Assembly (NCBI GenBank): GCA_032821775.1
Contig: JAVLRN010000010.1
Coordinates: forward strand, 2,170,001 to 2,234,000
From: Sanguinoderma infundibulare
Lineage: Eukaryota > Basidiomycota > Agaricomycetes > Polyporales > Polyporaceae
Length of the DNA stretch: 64,000 bases
Direction: 5' to 3'
The notes beneath the pieces were generated by a model that saw only the letters and a list, made by a program, of their open reading frames with translations, was not told the origin of the DNA and searched no databases. This document shows, one piece after another, positions 1 through 12,273 of the stretch. The position numbers and the translations under genes are program-made. Position 1 is the first letter of the stretch; each line of letters opens with the position of its first letter.

Positions 1-380
1 CGTTCTCGTCCTCGTCTGGGTTCGGCTATTTTCCTTCAAGTTACTATTTTGGTACGGGCCACTCGCGGCGGCTTTGCATATATGCTTGAACCTTCATCGC
101 TCTCATCATCGCATGCATCATCCATATCATTTGTCGTCCTCATCGTCATCACATGTACATATACCACCCGACTGCATCAGTATCCTACGCTTCTATGCCT
201 TCCCCGCGCATATACACTTGTACGCACATACACACATATGCTTTCTCCCGCGATACATCCTCCGCCTATTCGCCGCCGTCGACGTCCCGCGCCGTACCAT
301 ATCTTTATTGTCTTCGCTTTCATAGTTGTGCTTTGCGTCGAAGTAGTTTGAAGTTGCGTTGTAACCGTAGTGTACTTTAT
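1..380 (+). repeat. 3' flank repeat of the Clp1-like genes (truncated by window edge)
   Basis: This stretch is nearly identical to 5189-5570, which directly follows Clp1-like copy 1. It therefore marks the end of another Clp1-like unit lying to the left of the window. Related copies on the opposite strand are at about 48370-48715, 52806-53035 and 62040-62380, with a decayed one at 43540-43660. It is rich in CATCATC and CATATAC motifs. Short ORFs in it are not conserved between copies and I do not consider them genes. Confidence 0.85.
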
Positions 381-504
381 CCTACTATTGCATCTAAACC
401 AATCATCTTGAGCGTGTCCAAGTGTTCAAACACCTCTTTGATCTTCGACATAAGGCACTGCAAAGCGAGGCGTCGGGAAAAAAAAGTCGTGCAACAAACT
501 TACT

Positions 505-3332
505 CTAGCCATCCAGCGTGCTAAGTAACTCACATGCACCGTGGACATCAACTAACACTACGTGGTGGAGAGGAAAGAAAACAGACCGCCAATTCCCAAA
601 GTCGCTGAAGCGAAGCCAGCTTCGTACTTCATCCACGCTGTCGGCATTCTCTCCGCACTGTTCATCGTCTGCCTCCGCGTCCACGTTCAATGTGGGCGGC
701 TCCGATTCCTCGCCCTTCGCCTCCTCAACTTCCTGCGCCGTCGTAGCGTTCCCAGCCTCGCGTTCGTCAGCCACCTCCGCGTCCTCCTCCGGTCGACCTG
801 CGCCCCCGTCCTCGGCAGTGGCATTGACCGCGGAGCCAGGACTCGGGTTGTCCTCTCCAGTCCGCTCGCCGTCGCTGCCACTCTCCGTACTCACACTCCC
901 TTCTTCAGTGGAAAGTTCATCGTCTGCCTCCGTGTCCACGTTCGACGTCTCCGATTCCTCGACCCTCGCCTCCTCAACTTCCTGCGCCGTCCTAGCGTTC
1001 CCAGCGTCGCGTTCGTCAGCCGCCTGCGAGTCCTCCGGCCGACCTGCGCGCCCGTCCTCGGCACCGGCATCGACCACGGAAGCAGGACTCGAGCCGTCCT
1101 CTCCAGTCCGCGCGCCTTCCTCGACCCCTCCTTCCGCGTCCTGCATGATCCTTTGCAGAAAGGTGCCAAACAGCTGATCCTCTGGTGTGACCTCGGGGAC
1201 CTCGACGCGCAAGAAGTAGTACCCTAAGCTAACGTGGTCAAGGCCGAGGGTGATGGTGTACGTCCTGCCTCCTGCTGCGTTCAACGTGACGCTCTTGTTC
1301 TCGAGGTTAGGGCGCATTGCTATCCAAGCAGTCCATGACACAGCCTCGCGAGGATCTACCTGATGGACATCCCCAGCAGAGTCGGGAAGGGGTGTCGACA
1401 TCTGTACATGGGCATTGATGGTGAGCTTTTCGTCCTCCCACTCGAGGGTATGCTGGTATTCTATGGTGATGGTGTGTTCGTCGTTGGAAAGTGTAAGCCA
1501 GTGAGTGTCCGGGTGGTCATGATCTGGACCTCGAAGATCGAATTTGTACCCTTGGCGGCGTAGAGCATTGCGTGTCTCCCTCACCAGCATCAAGTTGATC
1601 GCCTTGTATGGGTGACGGTGAACGTCCTCCGATGTCACTTCACCACGGTCGGGGTGGGAGATGTATACCGTCTTGAGCACTATCTTCGACCGACAGTGTT
1701 CGATGGTGGCCGGCGACAAGGGGAAGAGCTCAGGCACATAATACCCGCGCTTTAGGTTGATCTCCAAAGATCCAGAGTGCAAGAATTCGACACCAGAGTC
1801 GGAGGGAGGTATGTAGCAGACTCGTCCAAGAAGGTGTCCAGGGAAGTCTTTGTGTTCGCAGCCAAGGATCGTGAGATACCACAGGGATAGCGGGATGTCA
1901 TAATAACTTGGAATTTGAGCTGTAGGCAGATAATGGGAAAGGGGTATCACGGGAACCTGAGTGCGGATTCCATGTGGGGTAAAATTGTAGTCTGCGGCGG
2001 GAAGGTGGGAGAGACCGAGTCGAGTGAAGACCGCATCATGAGAGACTGCCTCAATGTTCCCTCCAACCTTAAAAGTCATGAGGGTGTTTGGGAGGAAGGA
2101 ATTCACACCTCTAAAGAGTCGACAGGTCTTTGGCACAGGCAGGGTTGTGGTGGGGTCGTGGATTATCTCAGGACCTAGGTTGACATTTCCCCAAGCGAAA
2201 AGGCTCTGGTCCGGGATGCGCCGCATGATCGCCTCCTGTAGTCGTCGGAGAGCATCCTGTCCCTCACCGTAGATAGTGGGCATGTTGATGCCGAAGATAC
2301 CCAGGAGCGAGTATGCCCGGTCTTCCTCCCGCGTCGTCTGTCGTTCCGAGGCCCACGAGAGCCGCTGGGCGACGCTAAACTTGTCAAGCGATTCTACGTG
2401 CAGTAGGGCTTTGTAACTGATCCCGGTGATGTCCTCGACGAGGTCGTAAAGAGAATGCTTGGATCCGATGCGCGTCCAGTCATCGGAGAAAAACACGACA
2501 TCGAAAGGAGCGATGAGCTCCTGGAGCGTCCATCCGCGCGTGAACCACTTGCTTCGGCGGAACCTGGACCCGTAAGACCGATGGTCTTCGTCGGCGGGAA
2601 CGTCGGCGAGGAACGCGTAGCACACCCTCGCCCGGCCGTACCAGAGGTACATCGAGTTGATCGCCTCGGAAAGCTCTGAGCTGCTCGATTTGTTGATGCA
2701 GGACGAGTCGACCCAGATCCAATCGTATCCGTTCTCTCGCGCGACTCGGCACGCCTCTCGGATCTTCGGCGACAGGTCAGGGTCATCCCAGATGGTACGG
2801 GGTTGGGAGGGTGTCAAATCCCGGGCTACGACGCCCACGTCACAAGGGGAAGAGGATGGGGGGAGGGAGCACTGAGCAGGAGCTGCGACTCTATCAGTTC
2901 TTCCGTTCTCGTTTCGTCTCACACGAACCGAATACAAGCTGAAGTAGACTCACCTTCCGCGTTAGTGGATGCTGTAGAGCTCGGGCATTGCGCGGTATCG
3001 ACCGAAGATGGGGGAGTAGCGACTGCGCAGGTGGTGGAGTCTACTGGACTGTGGTTCCGAGCGCAACAGGGGCAAGGACAGATGTTGATGGGAGGTAGTG
3101 GAACGGAATGGGCGGGAAGAGGGTCCAAACGACGACCATCGGGGCCGTACAACGCCTGGATCTTCCTCAGTTGCTCGTAGCTCTGTTCGCCGCCCTCCGC
3201 TTCGGAACGCCACGTATGCGACAGTATGGCATAGTTCACCTTATTGACATACGTGCCGGTCTCGTTATCCCAGACCTGCCCGAGATCCAGGAACTCCTTG
3301 AACTGGCCGGTCTTCGTATTGAGGAGGCGCAT
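505..3332 (-). CDS. HET-A: HET-domain (heterokaryon incompatibility-type) protein, 918 aa
   Basis: Two exons (2954-3332 and 505-2882) joined across a 71-bp intron (GTGAGT donor, CTGAT branch site, CAG acceptor); the split codon restores the frame. The ATG at 3332 begins MRLLNTKTG, as in every paralogue here. The HET domain is seen as YAILSHTW near residue 48, WIWVDSSCINK, TRGWTLQEL and REEDRAYSLLGIFGINMP. It is interrupted by a Pro/Cys-rich insertion (CPCCARN) at the intron. A conserved region after RRLQEAIMRRIPDQSLFAW probably corresponds to DUF8212. The C terminus is a long acidic tail with two tandem modules (GRPEEDAEVADEREAG-type). The family triggers incompatibility cell death; that role is inferred here. 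CINK has Asn where the paralogues have Asp. It is head to head with Clp1-like copy 1. Confidence 0.9.
650..1120 (-). repeat. Tandem acidic tail modules in HET-A
   Basis: Two direct copies with a period of roughly 250 bp encode about 80 residues each: GERTGEDNPSPGSAVNATAE and the related ARTGEDGSSPASVVDAGAE, each followed by AGRPE...ADER and AQEVEEA. HET-B and HET-G carry shorter versions of the module. HET-C and HET-E have it only beyond premature stops, and HET-F lacks it. Copy number therefore varies between paralogues. Confidence 0.75.
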
Positions 3333-3723
3333 CGTGGGAGGAGTGATGCTGGTAATAGCCGCTTGAGTAATGTCCATAACCAGCCAGCAAAATACCTACG
3401 GGTGGATGCTCTGGGGAGTAAGCTGTGGTCGTGTTGGCGGGGGAACGACGGGATGCAGAGCGGAATGACGGAGGAAAGGATCTCGTAGGCGGGGAGACTG
3501 ACGACTATGATACCAGTGCAGCACCGGGTACTTGTGCTTCAGGATTTGACTGCACACCGCGAAGAGTAGCAAGACGACAGGTGACCAGGGAGTTTCCAGG
3601 GCAATCAAGGACGCAAGGCTGGTTTGACAGAAAAGACGAGGGTGTGCGGCATGCAAGCCGCGGCCACCATCAACGACCTTCAGACTGGCAGAACGGCACG
3701 AGGCGGCCCGGGCGACCAGCCTT
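3333..3723. promoter_or_regulatory. Divergent interval between HET-A and Clp1-like copy 1, with a 5' UTR intron
   Basis: On the minus strand CCGTAGGT at about 3398-3405 begins a putative 5' UTR intron that ends at TTACCAG about 18 bp before the HET-A ATG. The same GTAGGT...CAG pair sits just upstream of all seven HET starts, which supports it. The ATG at 3377, in frame with HET-A, would lie inside this intron, so I chose 3332 as the start. No gene is seen otherwise. Confidence 0.55.
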
Positions 3724-5160
3724 GTGGCGTGTGCAGGAGTCCCCGGACCGGATCGCCGCACTGCTCACAAACCTCGAAAGACAACCGCCAGCAAGCTTGG
3801 ACTCTTCGCATATCCATCCAACGTCCGCACCTCTGCTCACTGTCTTTCGACACGGCCGTCGGATCCTCGGAACGCGCTTCGCCATCACGAAGGGCTCAAA
3901 CGCCGAGAACCTGCCCCGGCGTCTTCCAAGAAGGCCGAAGCACCCGTCTCAGCCGGCGAGGCCTCGCGCAGGAGGCGTGCTCGAGTCGTCAGCGGCCACC
4001 TCCCGCTAAACGTCAAGAAGGTCGTACAGAACTCGCATCGACATACCAGCAAGGTCCTCGTCGCGAAGGCAGTAACCGACCTCACGAGCACCCGCCGTTC
4101 GACGCCCTCCGCTCGCACTGACATCACCGATGTCGGCGCCCTTCCCGAACCAATTATCGCACCTGGCTCTACGCTCAAGCAGGCCGTCAATCTCAACTTG
4201 CCACGTTTCCTCCGCTGTCCTGCCCCCGCCCTCTGGTCCGTCCCGTTCAATCGCGAGAATATCGACGCATGCGCCCCTGGTTTGGCCGGCGTGGACTTCA
4301 GTTACATCATGCAGCGTTTGGAGGTTGCGGGTCCATCGTGCGTCATCCTTCCTCTTGTACATCCGAGCACGACTGACTCACTCGCCACTGTTCAGAATGT
4401 AGCACCTCGTCAAGACCGCACATATCGACCACACCTCTATGGGTCGCCGCGCTGCGCTCCCCGACGAGGTCAACGTCATCATCGCAGATCACGCTGTTCA
4501 CCGTACGCCACAAGACCTTCCCCCCAATTTCCCCACCCACGTCCTCGCTGTCTGGGACCTCCCGCACGCGCACCCCGTCCGCCGCAAGACCTCGAACGAC
4601 CGGCAGAAGGTCTCGCTCACCCCCCCTCACAACCTCGTCCTCGCCATGTACTGCGCGAAATGGTTCAAGCTCGGCACACCTCCTTCCCCGAGAAGCGCGT
4701 CGTCGACCCCCAAGGTGTCGCGGGCACGCAAATCAACCTCCCTGTCGTCCCGCTCGCGGTTCCGCACCCCGAATCATTCCTTCTTCTCCTTCAGACCATG
4801 TACGTGCACAAGGTCAGCTGGCTCATGGACCAGCTTGTGCCCGTCCAGAAGCCCATCGTCGTCTTCCCCACACCCGAGAACCCGACGTCGCAGAACCCGC
4901 ACTACATCGTCGAGACGGGTCGCAGGCTAGCAGCGCGGTATACGCCCAATGCGATCATCGACATAATCGGGATGGTCATCGGCCTCTGGCAGAACGCGGT
5001 CTACCTCGGCGTGAGCGATCGCCGGCTGTGGACGGGAATGGACTGGAGCTACGATATGCTCCTGACGGGTCTTGGCTACTCGCTCGGCCGTCCGGACCTT
5101 GTTCCTCGCCCACAGCCGAGCAGCATTCGGTGGGCGACGGTGCAGACGGCCAAGGGATGA
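3724..5160 (+). pseudogene. Clp1-like copy 1 (clampless1-type), disrupted
   Basis: The protein resembles the basidiomycete Clp1 family, whose founding member is needed for clamp-cell formation in Coprinopsis. Signals are FNRENIDACAPGLAGVDFSY, then MGRRAALPDEVNVIIADHAV, HVLAVWDLPHAHPVRRK and a C-terminal block from LPVVPLAVPHPESF to SDRRLWTGMDWSYDM. An intron near 4346-4395 joins the first two blocks. Two lesions are visible. TAG at 4400-4402 replaces the TGG (Trp) found after that intron in copies 2, 4 and 5. A 1-bp deletion near 4670 shifts AKWFKLG out of frame with RVVDPQGVAG, which is continuous in copy 4. The N-terminal start is uncertain. The family name is from memory of motifs; if wrong, this is still one member of a five-copy family. 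Confidence 0.6.
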
Positions 5161-5188
5161 GTCGCTTCTGGGGTCGTGGCTGTTGTTC

Positions 5189-5570
5189 GTTCTCGTCCTC
5201 GTCTGGGTTCGGCTATTTTCCTTCAAGTTACTATTTTGGTACGGGCCACTCGCGGCGGCTCCGCATATATGCTTCAGCCTTCATCGCTATCATCATCGCA
5301 TGCATCATCCATATCATTCGTCGTCCTCATCGTCATCACATGCACATATACCACCTGACTGCATCAGTATCCTACGCTTCTATGCCTTCCCCGCGCATAT
5401 ACACTTGTACGCACATACACACATATGCTTTCTCCCGCGATACATCCTCCGCCTATTCGCCGCCGTCGACGTCCCGCGCCGTACCATATCTTTATTGTCT
5501 TCGCTTTCATAGTTGTGCTTTGCGTCGAAGTAGTTTGAAATTCGGTTGTAACCGTAGTGTAGTGTTTCTC
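5189..5570 (+). repeat. 3' flank repeat of Clp1-like copy 1
   Basis: Directly follows the Clp1-like stop and matches window positions 1-380 almost base for base. It carries the CATCATC-rich and CATATACAC segments seen after the other Clp1-like copies. No conserved ORF. Confidence 0.85.
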
Positions 5571-6099
5571 TCTAAACTGTCGGCTTCGTGTCACATCTTG
5601 TGCTTGTCGCAGTCATTGTGTCAATGGTCGACGCGCGTGAGTGATCCCGACTTCCGAGCAATCAACGTGTCCCCGCATAATGCAGTCCGGTGGTGCATAC
5701 ATGCTAACATTCACCAATCGAGGACAGGCTCGCTAGTACTACCGTCGGTGCCAGAGGAGAGGATATCTGATACTCTGAACCATATATCGACCACATACAT
5801 ATCATACATACAGCACAGATCGGATATCGAGAAATACATACAGACTGCGTCTCGGAAACCGTGATAAACCAGTACTTGGTGCAAATGGCAGGGGAGAAGG
5901 GGTCATTTCGAAGGGTCATTTCGAAGCATCGCGGGGAATAATAATGTCTCGAGCTAATAACGTTGACGCACCGTCGTTCTCCGGATACTCTGCTGAGTCG
6001 CCAGGGAAGTCCTTCGCACTCGCGTCTGGAGGCTCGTGTCCATCCTACACCTCCTCGTCCTTCCCGACGGGGTCCTTGTCCTCCGCCATGCCCTTGTAC
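5571..6099 (-). repeat. 3' flank of HET-B, shared with other HET genes
   Basis: The minus strand carries sequence related to the regions after HET-E (47935-48260) and HET-G (59385-59760), with shared traits such as CTGAT/ATACTCTG and GAAATGC-type segments. It looks like duplicated 3' UTR and flank. No gene seen. Confidence 0.5.
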
Positions 6100-8618
6100 T
6101 CAATCGAGCTTCCTCCGTTTACGAGGGCGGTCCTCCTTCTCACTCCGAGGCGACCGCGCCCCATCCTCGGCAGTGGGATCGACCACGGAGGCAGGACTCG
6201 GGTTGTCCTCGCCAGTCCGCTCGCCGTCGCTGTCACTCTCCGCACTCACACTCCCTTCTCCAGTGGAATGTTCATCGTCTACCTCCGTGTCCCCGTCCTC
6301 GGCAGTGGCATCGACCACGGAAGCAGGACTCGGGTTGTCCTCGCCAGTCCGCTCGCCTCCGCCCGTACCTCCCTCGAACTCTCCTTCAGCGTCCCGCCCA
6401 TTCCCGTCCGCATGGGGTCCAGACACCCGACGCTGTCCTCCCTGCGGTGGCTCGGTGGACGAGGGAGGAGGTGCGGCTGGGGTTTTATCGTGGACCTCGA
6501 CGCGGAGGAGGTAGAACCCTAAGCCTACGTGGTCAAAGCCTAGGGTGATGGTGTACGTCCTGCCTCCTGCTGCTTTCAACGTGACCGTCTTGTTCTTGAG
6601 GTTAGGGTACCACGGTATGCAATCCCTCCATGACACAGCCTCGCGAGGATTCGCCTGATGGACGTCCCCAGCAGAGTCGGGAAGAGGTATCGACATCTGT
6701 ACATGGGCATTGATGGTGAGATTTTGGCCCTGCGGCTCAAGGGTATGCTGGTATTCTATGGTGATGGTGTGTTCGTCGTTGGAAAGTGTGAGCCAGCGAG
6801 TAGCCGGGAGGTCCTGATCTGGACCTCGAAGATCGACTTTGTACCCTTGGCGGCGTAGAGCATCGCGAGTCTCCTTCGCCAGCGTCAAGTCGACCATCCC
6901 GTGTGGCTGGTTGTGAACGCCTTGCGATATCACTTCAGCATGGTTGGGGTGGGAGATGTACACCGTCTTGACCGCTATCTTCGACTGACAGCGCTTGATT
7001 GTGGCTGGCGACAAAGGGAAAATATCAGGGATGGATGAGCGGCGGTTTGGACGTGAAAAGATCTGCACATGTCCGCAGTGCAAGAATTCGACACCAGAGT
7101 CGGAGGCAGGTATGTAGCAGACCCGTCCAAGAAGGTGTCCGGGGAAAAGCCTGTGTTCGCAGCCAAGGATCGTGAGATACCACTGGGATAGCGGGATGTC
7201 AAGATCTTTTGATATTTGAGCTGTAGGCAGATAATGGGAAAGGGGTATGACGGGCACCGGAGTGCGGATACCATGCGGGGCGAAATTGTAGTCTGCGGCG
7301 GGAAGGTGGGAGAGACCGAGTCGAGTGAAGACTGCATTATGAGAGACTGCCTCAATGTTCCCTCCATCCTCAAATGCCATGAGGGTGCTCGCGAGGAAGG
7401 AACTAGTGTTATAGCGGCTTGAGCTTCTGCAGGCAACCTTTTGCCACCCTGGAGCAGGTGGGGTCATAGCGGGTTCGTGGGTGATCTCAGAACCTAGGTA
7501 GATAGTCTGCCAAGCGAAAAGGCTCTGGTCAGGGATGCGCCGCATGATCTCCTCCTGCAGTCGTCTGAAAGCACGATTGCCCTCACCGTAGAGGGTGGGC
7601 ATGTTGATATTGAATATACCCAGGAGCGAGTATGCCCGGTCTTCCTCCCGCGTCGTCTCTCGCTTCGAGGCCCACGAGAACCGCTGTGCGATGCTGAACT
7701 TGTCAAGCGACTCCACGTGTAGTAGGGCTCCGTAACTGATCCGGGTGATATCCTCGATCAGGTCGTGAACAGTATGCTTGGATCCGATGCGCGTCCAGTC
7801 CTTGGAGAAAAAAAGGAGATAGGCAGGTGCGATGAGCTCCTGGAGGGTCCATCCTCGCGTGAACCACTTGCTCCGACGGAAGCGCGAGCCCTTCGTCCGA
7901 GGGTCTTCTTCGGCGTCCACATCGGCAAGGAACGCGTAGCACACCCTCGCCCGACCGTACCAGAGGTACATCGAGTTGATCGCCTCGGAAAGCTCTGAAC
8001 TGCTCGACTTGTCAATGCAGGACGAGTCGACCCAGATCCAATCGTAGCCGTCCTCTCGCGCGACTCGGCACGCCTCTCTGATCTTCGGCGAGAGGTCAGG
8101 GTCATCCCAGATCGTACGGGGTTGGGAGCGCGCCGAATCCCGGGCTACGACGCCTACGTCAGACGTGGAAGCGGATGGGGGGAGGGAACACTGCGCAGAA
8201 GCTGCGGCTCTATCAGTACCTCCGTTCTCGTTTCGTCTCACACGAACCGAATACAAGCTGAAGTAGACTCACCTTCCGCGTTAGTGGATGCTGTAGAGCT
8301 GGGGCATTGCGCGGTATCGACCGAAGATGGGGGAGTAGCGACTGCGCAGGTGGTGGAGTCTACTGGACTGTGATTCCGAGCGCAACAGGGGCAAGGACTG
8401 ATGTTGATGGGAGGTAGTGGAGCGGAATGGGCGGGAAGAGGGTCCAAACGACGACCATCGGGGCCGTACAACGCCTGGATCTTCCTCAGTTGCTCGTAGC
8501 TCTGTTCGCCGCCGTCCGCTTTCGAACGCCATGTATGAGATAGTATGGCGTATAGAGGAGCTTGTTCGAGATCCTGAAACTCCTCGAACTGGCCTGTCTT
8601 CGTGTTGAGGAGGCGCAT
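6100..8618 (-). CDS. HET-B: HET-domain protein, 815 aa
   Basis: Exons 8273-8618 and 6100-8201 are joined across a 71-bp intron in the same place and phase as in HET-A. The HET domain shows YAILSHTW, WIWVDSSCIDK, TRGWTLQEL and REEDRAYSLLGIFNINMP, followed by RRLQEEIMRRIPDQSLFAW. The HET domain is split by the CPCCARN-type insertion. The tail keeps two acidic modules (GERTGEDNPSPASVVD) and ends in RPRKRRKLD, a textbook-like monopartite nuclear localisation signal absent from the other copies. Its 5' region is nearly identical to that of HET-G (ACTCAAGCCGCTTTAG then the ATG), so HET-B and HET-G are sister copies on opposite arms. Role in allorecognition is inferred from the family. Confidence 0.9.
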
Positions 8619-8699
8619 CTCGGGAGGAGGTATGCTAAAGCGGCTTGAGTAAGGTGCGCAACGAAACATCAACAAAAGCACCTACGGATGGGTGAGTAG

Positions 8700-9760
8700 G
8701 GGGCTACCAGAGGGAAGGATCTCGGAGGCTGAGAGATTGAAGAGAGGGATCGGTCGTAGTCGTCAGTAGGTAGCAGTCTGCCAACCAACCCAAACGTACA
8801 ACGCATGCGTCCACACGCACGATGAGGCCTGCGATTGATGAATCGCAGATTGTGTCACCGGACTCCGCGCGCTCTGTCTGCGCTTCCATGCAAATGCTCG
8901 CGCTAACTTGACTTCGAAACCACCTCGAGTCACAAGAGCGCCCCCCACGTCCGCCATCTTCTCAGAACTCTATCTGAGTGTCCGCAGCTGCCGGGCCTGT
9001 GCACGGTCTGTCCTGTCACGTCCATAATGATAGCGAGAGAAAAAGGGTGCTGACGGCCTCCATACCGCTCCACGCACCGGAGACACCACGCCTCACAACC
9101 TGGCAGAGAAGACGAAAACCATGATCATGACGACGACAGGACATAATCACGATACTCTCCGATCCTGCAGTAGTGTCGTCCTCGACACGTTGTCCACCCT
9201 CTCCCCTAGTGCGGACATTCTGGTGCCTTGTGAGGGCGTCCAAACCGACGTTCTACACAGCACATGTCAATTTAGGTGCATACACGACGACGTCGGGTGG
9301 CCTACGAGTGCACGAATGGCTGCAACAATTTTTCGCAACATGAGATGAATCGGCATACACCGGAAGACATCAGCTCCGAACGCCCATTACACACCGGGTG
9401 GCACTTTCGGTGTACTCACCGCTATCTCTCTTCCTCAGCCAAACGGGCCGGAAGTGGGCAGAAGCACCCCTGTAGGTATGACGTCTCCGGGTCCGTTGTG
9501 AGCAACGCCAATTTAGGCCTTTCGCAGTTCGCCCTCTTACGCCTTTCACGGCATTTCTCATCAGGCATATTCTATCGCAACTTCCAGGTGCCCTTCGGAC
9601 CCGCAGCGAGCAATGTCAGCCGTAGCACCAGCGCCGCGCGTCCTTGCTATGGAACATGTCAGATTCGCAAGCCCGCGAATATGCGAACATAACTCACCTG
9701 CGTGCAAACGCTGAAAGAGCGATCAGCATCGCCTCGGTGTTGCCGAGGAAGAGACCGGAG
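8700..9760. repeat. Inverted duplicate of 55740-56810
   Basis: The whole stretch reads as the reverse complement of 55740-56810. Shared landmarks are CACCGGAAGACATCAGCTCC, the GTCCTGTCACGTCCATAA block, and the translated segment GLFLGNTEAMLIALSAFAR (minus strand here, plus strand there). Both copies sit immediately upstream of a HET gene (HET-B and HET-G). I recognise no gene; several stops break every frame. Confidence 0.8.
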
Positions 9761-10054
9761 CTCACAGGCTGGGGGTCTGGCTCCGTGTCCACGTTTGATG
9801 TGAGAAGCTCCGATTCTTCCTCAACTTCCTGCGCCGTGCTAGCGTTCTGGCTCCCAGCTGCGCCTTCGTCAGCAGCCTCCGAGTCCTCCTCCGGGCGACC
9901 TGCACGCCCGTCCTCGGCAGTGGTATCGACCACGGAGGCAGGACTCGGGTTGTCCTCACCAGTCCGCTCGCCTCCGCCGGTACCTCTCGACCTCTCCTTC
10001 AGCGTCCCGCCCGTTCCCGTCCGCATCGGGTCCAGACACCCGACGCTGTCCTCC
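9760..10054 (-). pseudogene. Detached acidic tail of HET-C
   Basis: Beyond the HET-C stop the minus strand still encodes the acidic module (GGERTGEDNPSPASVVDTTA, GRAGRPEEDSEAADE), partly in a shifted frame. It ends at about 9760, where it abuts the GLFLGNTEAMLIALSAFAR segment of the inverted duplicate. This is a relic of the tail retained in HET-A, B and G. Confidence 0.7.
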
Positions 10055-12273
10055 CTACGGAGGCCTGGTGGACGAGGGAGCTGCGGGTGGTGTATTATCG
10101 CCGACCTTGACGCGGAAGAAGTAGCACCCTAAGCCTCCGTGGTGAAAGCCGAGGGTGGTGGTGTACGTCCTGCCTCCTGCCGTTTTCAACGTGACCCTCC
10201 TGTTCTCGAGGTTATGGGCCCACGGTATGACATCGGTCCATGACACAGCCTCGCGATGATCTACCCGATGGACGTCCCCGGCAGAGTCGGGATCGGGCCT
10301 CGACATCCGCACGTAGGCATCGATGGTGAGCGACTGACCATAGAACAGATGTATCTCGACAATGTGCCGGTATTCAATGCAGATGGTATGTTCGTCGTTG
10401 GAAAGCCTAAGCCAGTGAGTAGCCGGGTGGTCCTGATCGGGACCTCGAAGATCGACTTTGTACCCTTGGCCGCGTAGAGCATCGCGAGTCTCACTCGCCA
10501 GCATCAAGTTGACCGTCTCGTGTGTCCGACGGCGAATGTCCTGCGATGTCGCTTCAGCACGGTCGGGGTGAGAGATGTACACAGTCTTGAGCACTATCTT
10601 CGACTGACAGCGCTTGATTGTGGCCGGCGACAAGGGGAAGAGCTCAGGCAGAATATCTGATGGTGTATAATCACTGATCGACACACATCCAAAGTGCAAG
10701 AATTCAATGCCAGAGTTGGACGGAGGGATGTAACAGACCCGTCCGAGAAGGTGTCCGAGGAAGTCTTTGTGTTCACAGCCGAGGATGGTGAGATACCACT
10801 GGGACAGCGGGATACTGTCCGGGCAATTGGTTGCGCTTCCAGGTAAGTATTCGGAGAGGGGCAGAACGGGAATCTGAGTGCGGATACCATGCGGGCCGAA
10901 ATTGTAATCTGCGGGGGGAAAGTAGGAGAGCTGGAGGCGAGTAAAGACTGCAGCATGAGAGACGGTCGCAATGCTCCTTCCATGCTTGAATGCTATCAGG
11001 GTATCTGCGATGAACGAATTGCCATAGTCGCTTTCGGGATCGCACCTAAACGTTTGTGAGTGTGGCGGAGGTAGGGTCACGATGGCGCGGTCGTGGGGTA
11101 TCTCAGAACCTAGGTAGACATGCTCCCAAGCGAAAAGGCTCTGGTCCGGGATGAGGCGCATGATCGCCTCCTGCAATCGGCGGAGAGCATCCTGTCCCTC
11201 GCCATAGAGAGTGGGCATGTTGATACCGAAGATACCCAGGAGCGAGTATGCCCGGTCTTCCTCCCGTGTCGTCTGTCGCTCCGAGGCCCATGAGAGCCGT
11301 TGGGCAACGCTGAACTTGTCAAGTGATTCTAGGTGCAGTAGGGCTTTGTAGCTGATCCCGGTGATGTCCTCAACGAGGTCGGCAAGAGCATGCTTGGATC
11401 CGATGCGCGTCCAGTCATCGGAGAAAAACACGACATCGAAAGGAGCGATGAGCTCCTGGAGCGTCCATCCGCGCGTGAACCACTTGCTTCGGTGGAACCT
11501 GGAACGCTCGCCCCGATGGTCTTCGTCGGCGGGAACGTCGGCTAGGAACGCGTAGCACACCCTCGCCCGGCCGTACCAGAGGTACATCGAGTTGATCGCC
11601 TCGGAAAGCTCTGAACTGCTCGACTTGTCGATGCAGGATGAGTCGACCCAGATCCAGTCGTAGCCGTTCTCTCGCGCGACTCGGCACGCCTCTCGGATCT
11701 TCGGCGAGAGGTCAGGGTCATCCCAGATGGTACAGGGTTGGGAGGGTGCCAAATCCCGGGCTACGACGCCCACGTCAGAAGCGGAAGAGGATGGGGAGAG
11801 GGAGAGGGAGCACTGAGCAGGAGCTGCGACTCTATCAGTTCTTCCGTTCTCGTTTCGTCTCACACGAACCGAATACAGGCTGAAGTAGACGCACCTTCCG
11901 CGTTAGTGGATGCTGTAGAGCTCGGGCATTGCGCAGTATCAACCGAAGATGGGGGAGTGGCGACTGCGCAGGTGGTGGAGTCTACCGGACTGTGATTCCG
12001 AGAGCAGCAGGGGCAAGGACAGATATTGAGAGGAGATAGTGGAGTGGAATGCGTGGTGGGAGGGTCCAAACGACGGCCGTCAGGGCCGTACAACGCCTGG
12101 ATCTTCCTGAGTTGCTCGTAGGTCTGTTCGCCGCCGTCCGCTTCGGAACGCCACGTATGCGACAGTATGGCATAGATCACCTTATCGACATACATCGAGG
12201 TCTTGTCATCCCAGACCTGCCCGACATCCAGGAACTCCTTGAACTGGCCGGTCTTCGTATTCAGGAGGCGCAT
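10055..12273 (-). CDS. HET-C: HET-domain protein shortened by a nonsense codon, 715 aa
   Basis: Exons 11895-12273 and 10055-11823 with a 71-bp intron, here with a GTGCGT donor. The ATG at 12273 gives MRLLNTKTG. The HET motifs YAILSHTW, WIWVDSSCIDK, TRGWTLQEL and REEDRAYSLLGIFGINMP are all intact, as is the conserved middle region. The reading frame ends at TAG after SSTRPP. HET-B has CAG (Gln) at the same place (SSTEPPQGGQ), so a single C-to-T change removed the acidic tail. The HET domain itself is unaffected, so the product may still work. It is head to head with Clp1-like copy 2. Confidence 0.85.

Noticed and set aside
518..1227. Plus-strand ORFs of about 220 codons opposite the HET-A tail
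   Set aside because: They are antisense shadows of the repetitive acidic tail. Similar shadows appear opposite every tail copy and change with the repeat, not as proteins.
3332..3377. Upstream in-frame ATG as the HET-A start
   Set aside because: It lies within the predicted 5' UTR intron, and the residues before MRLLNT are not conserved between paralogues.
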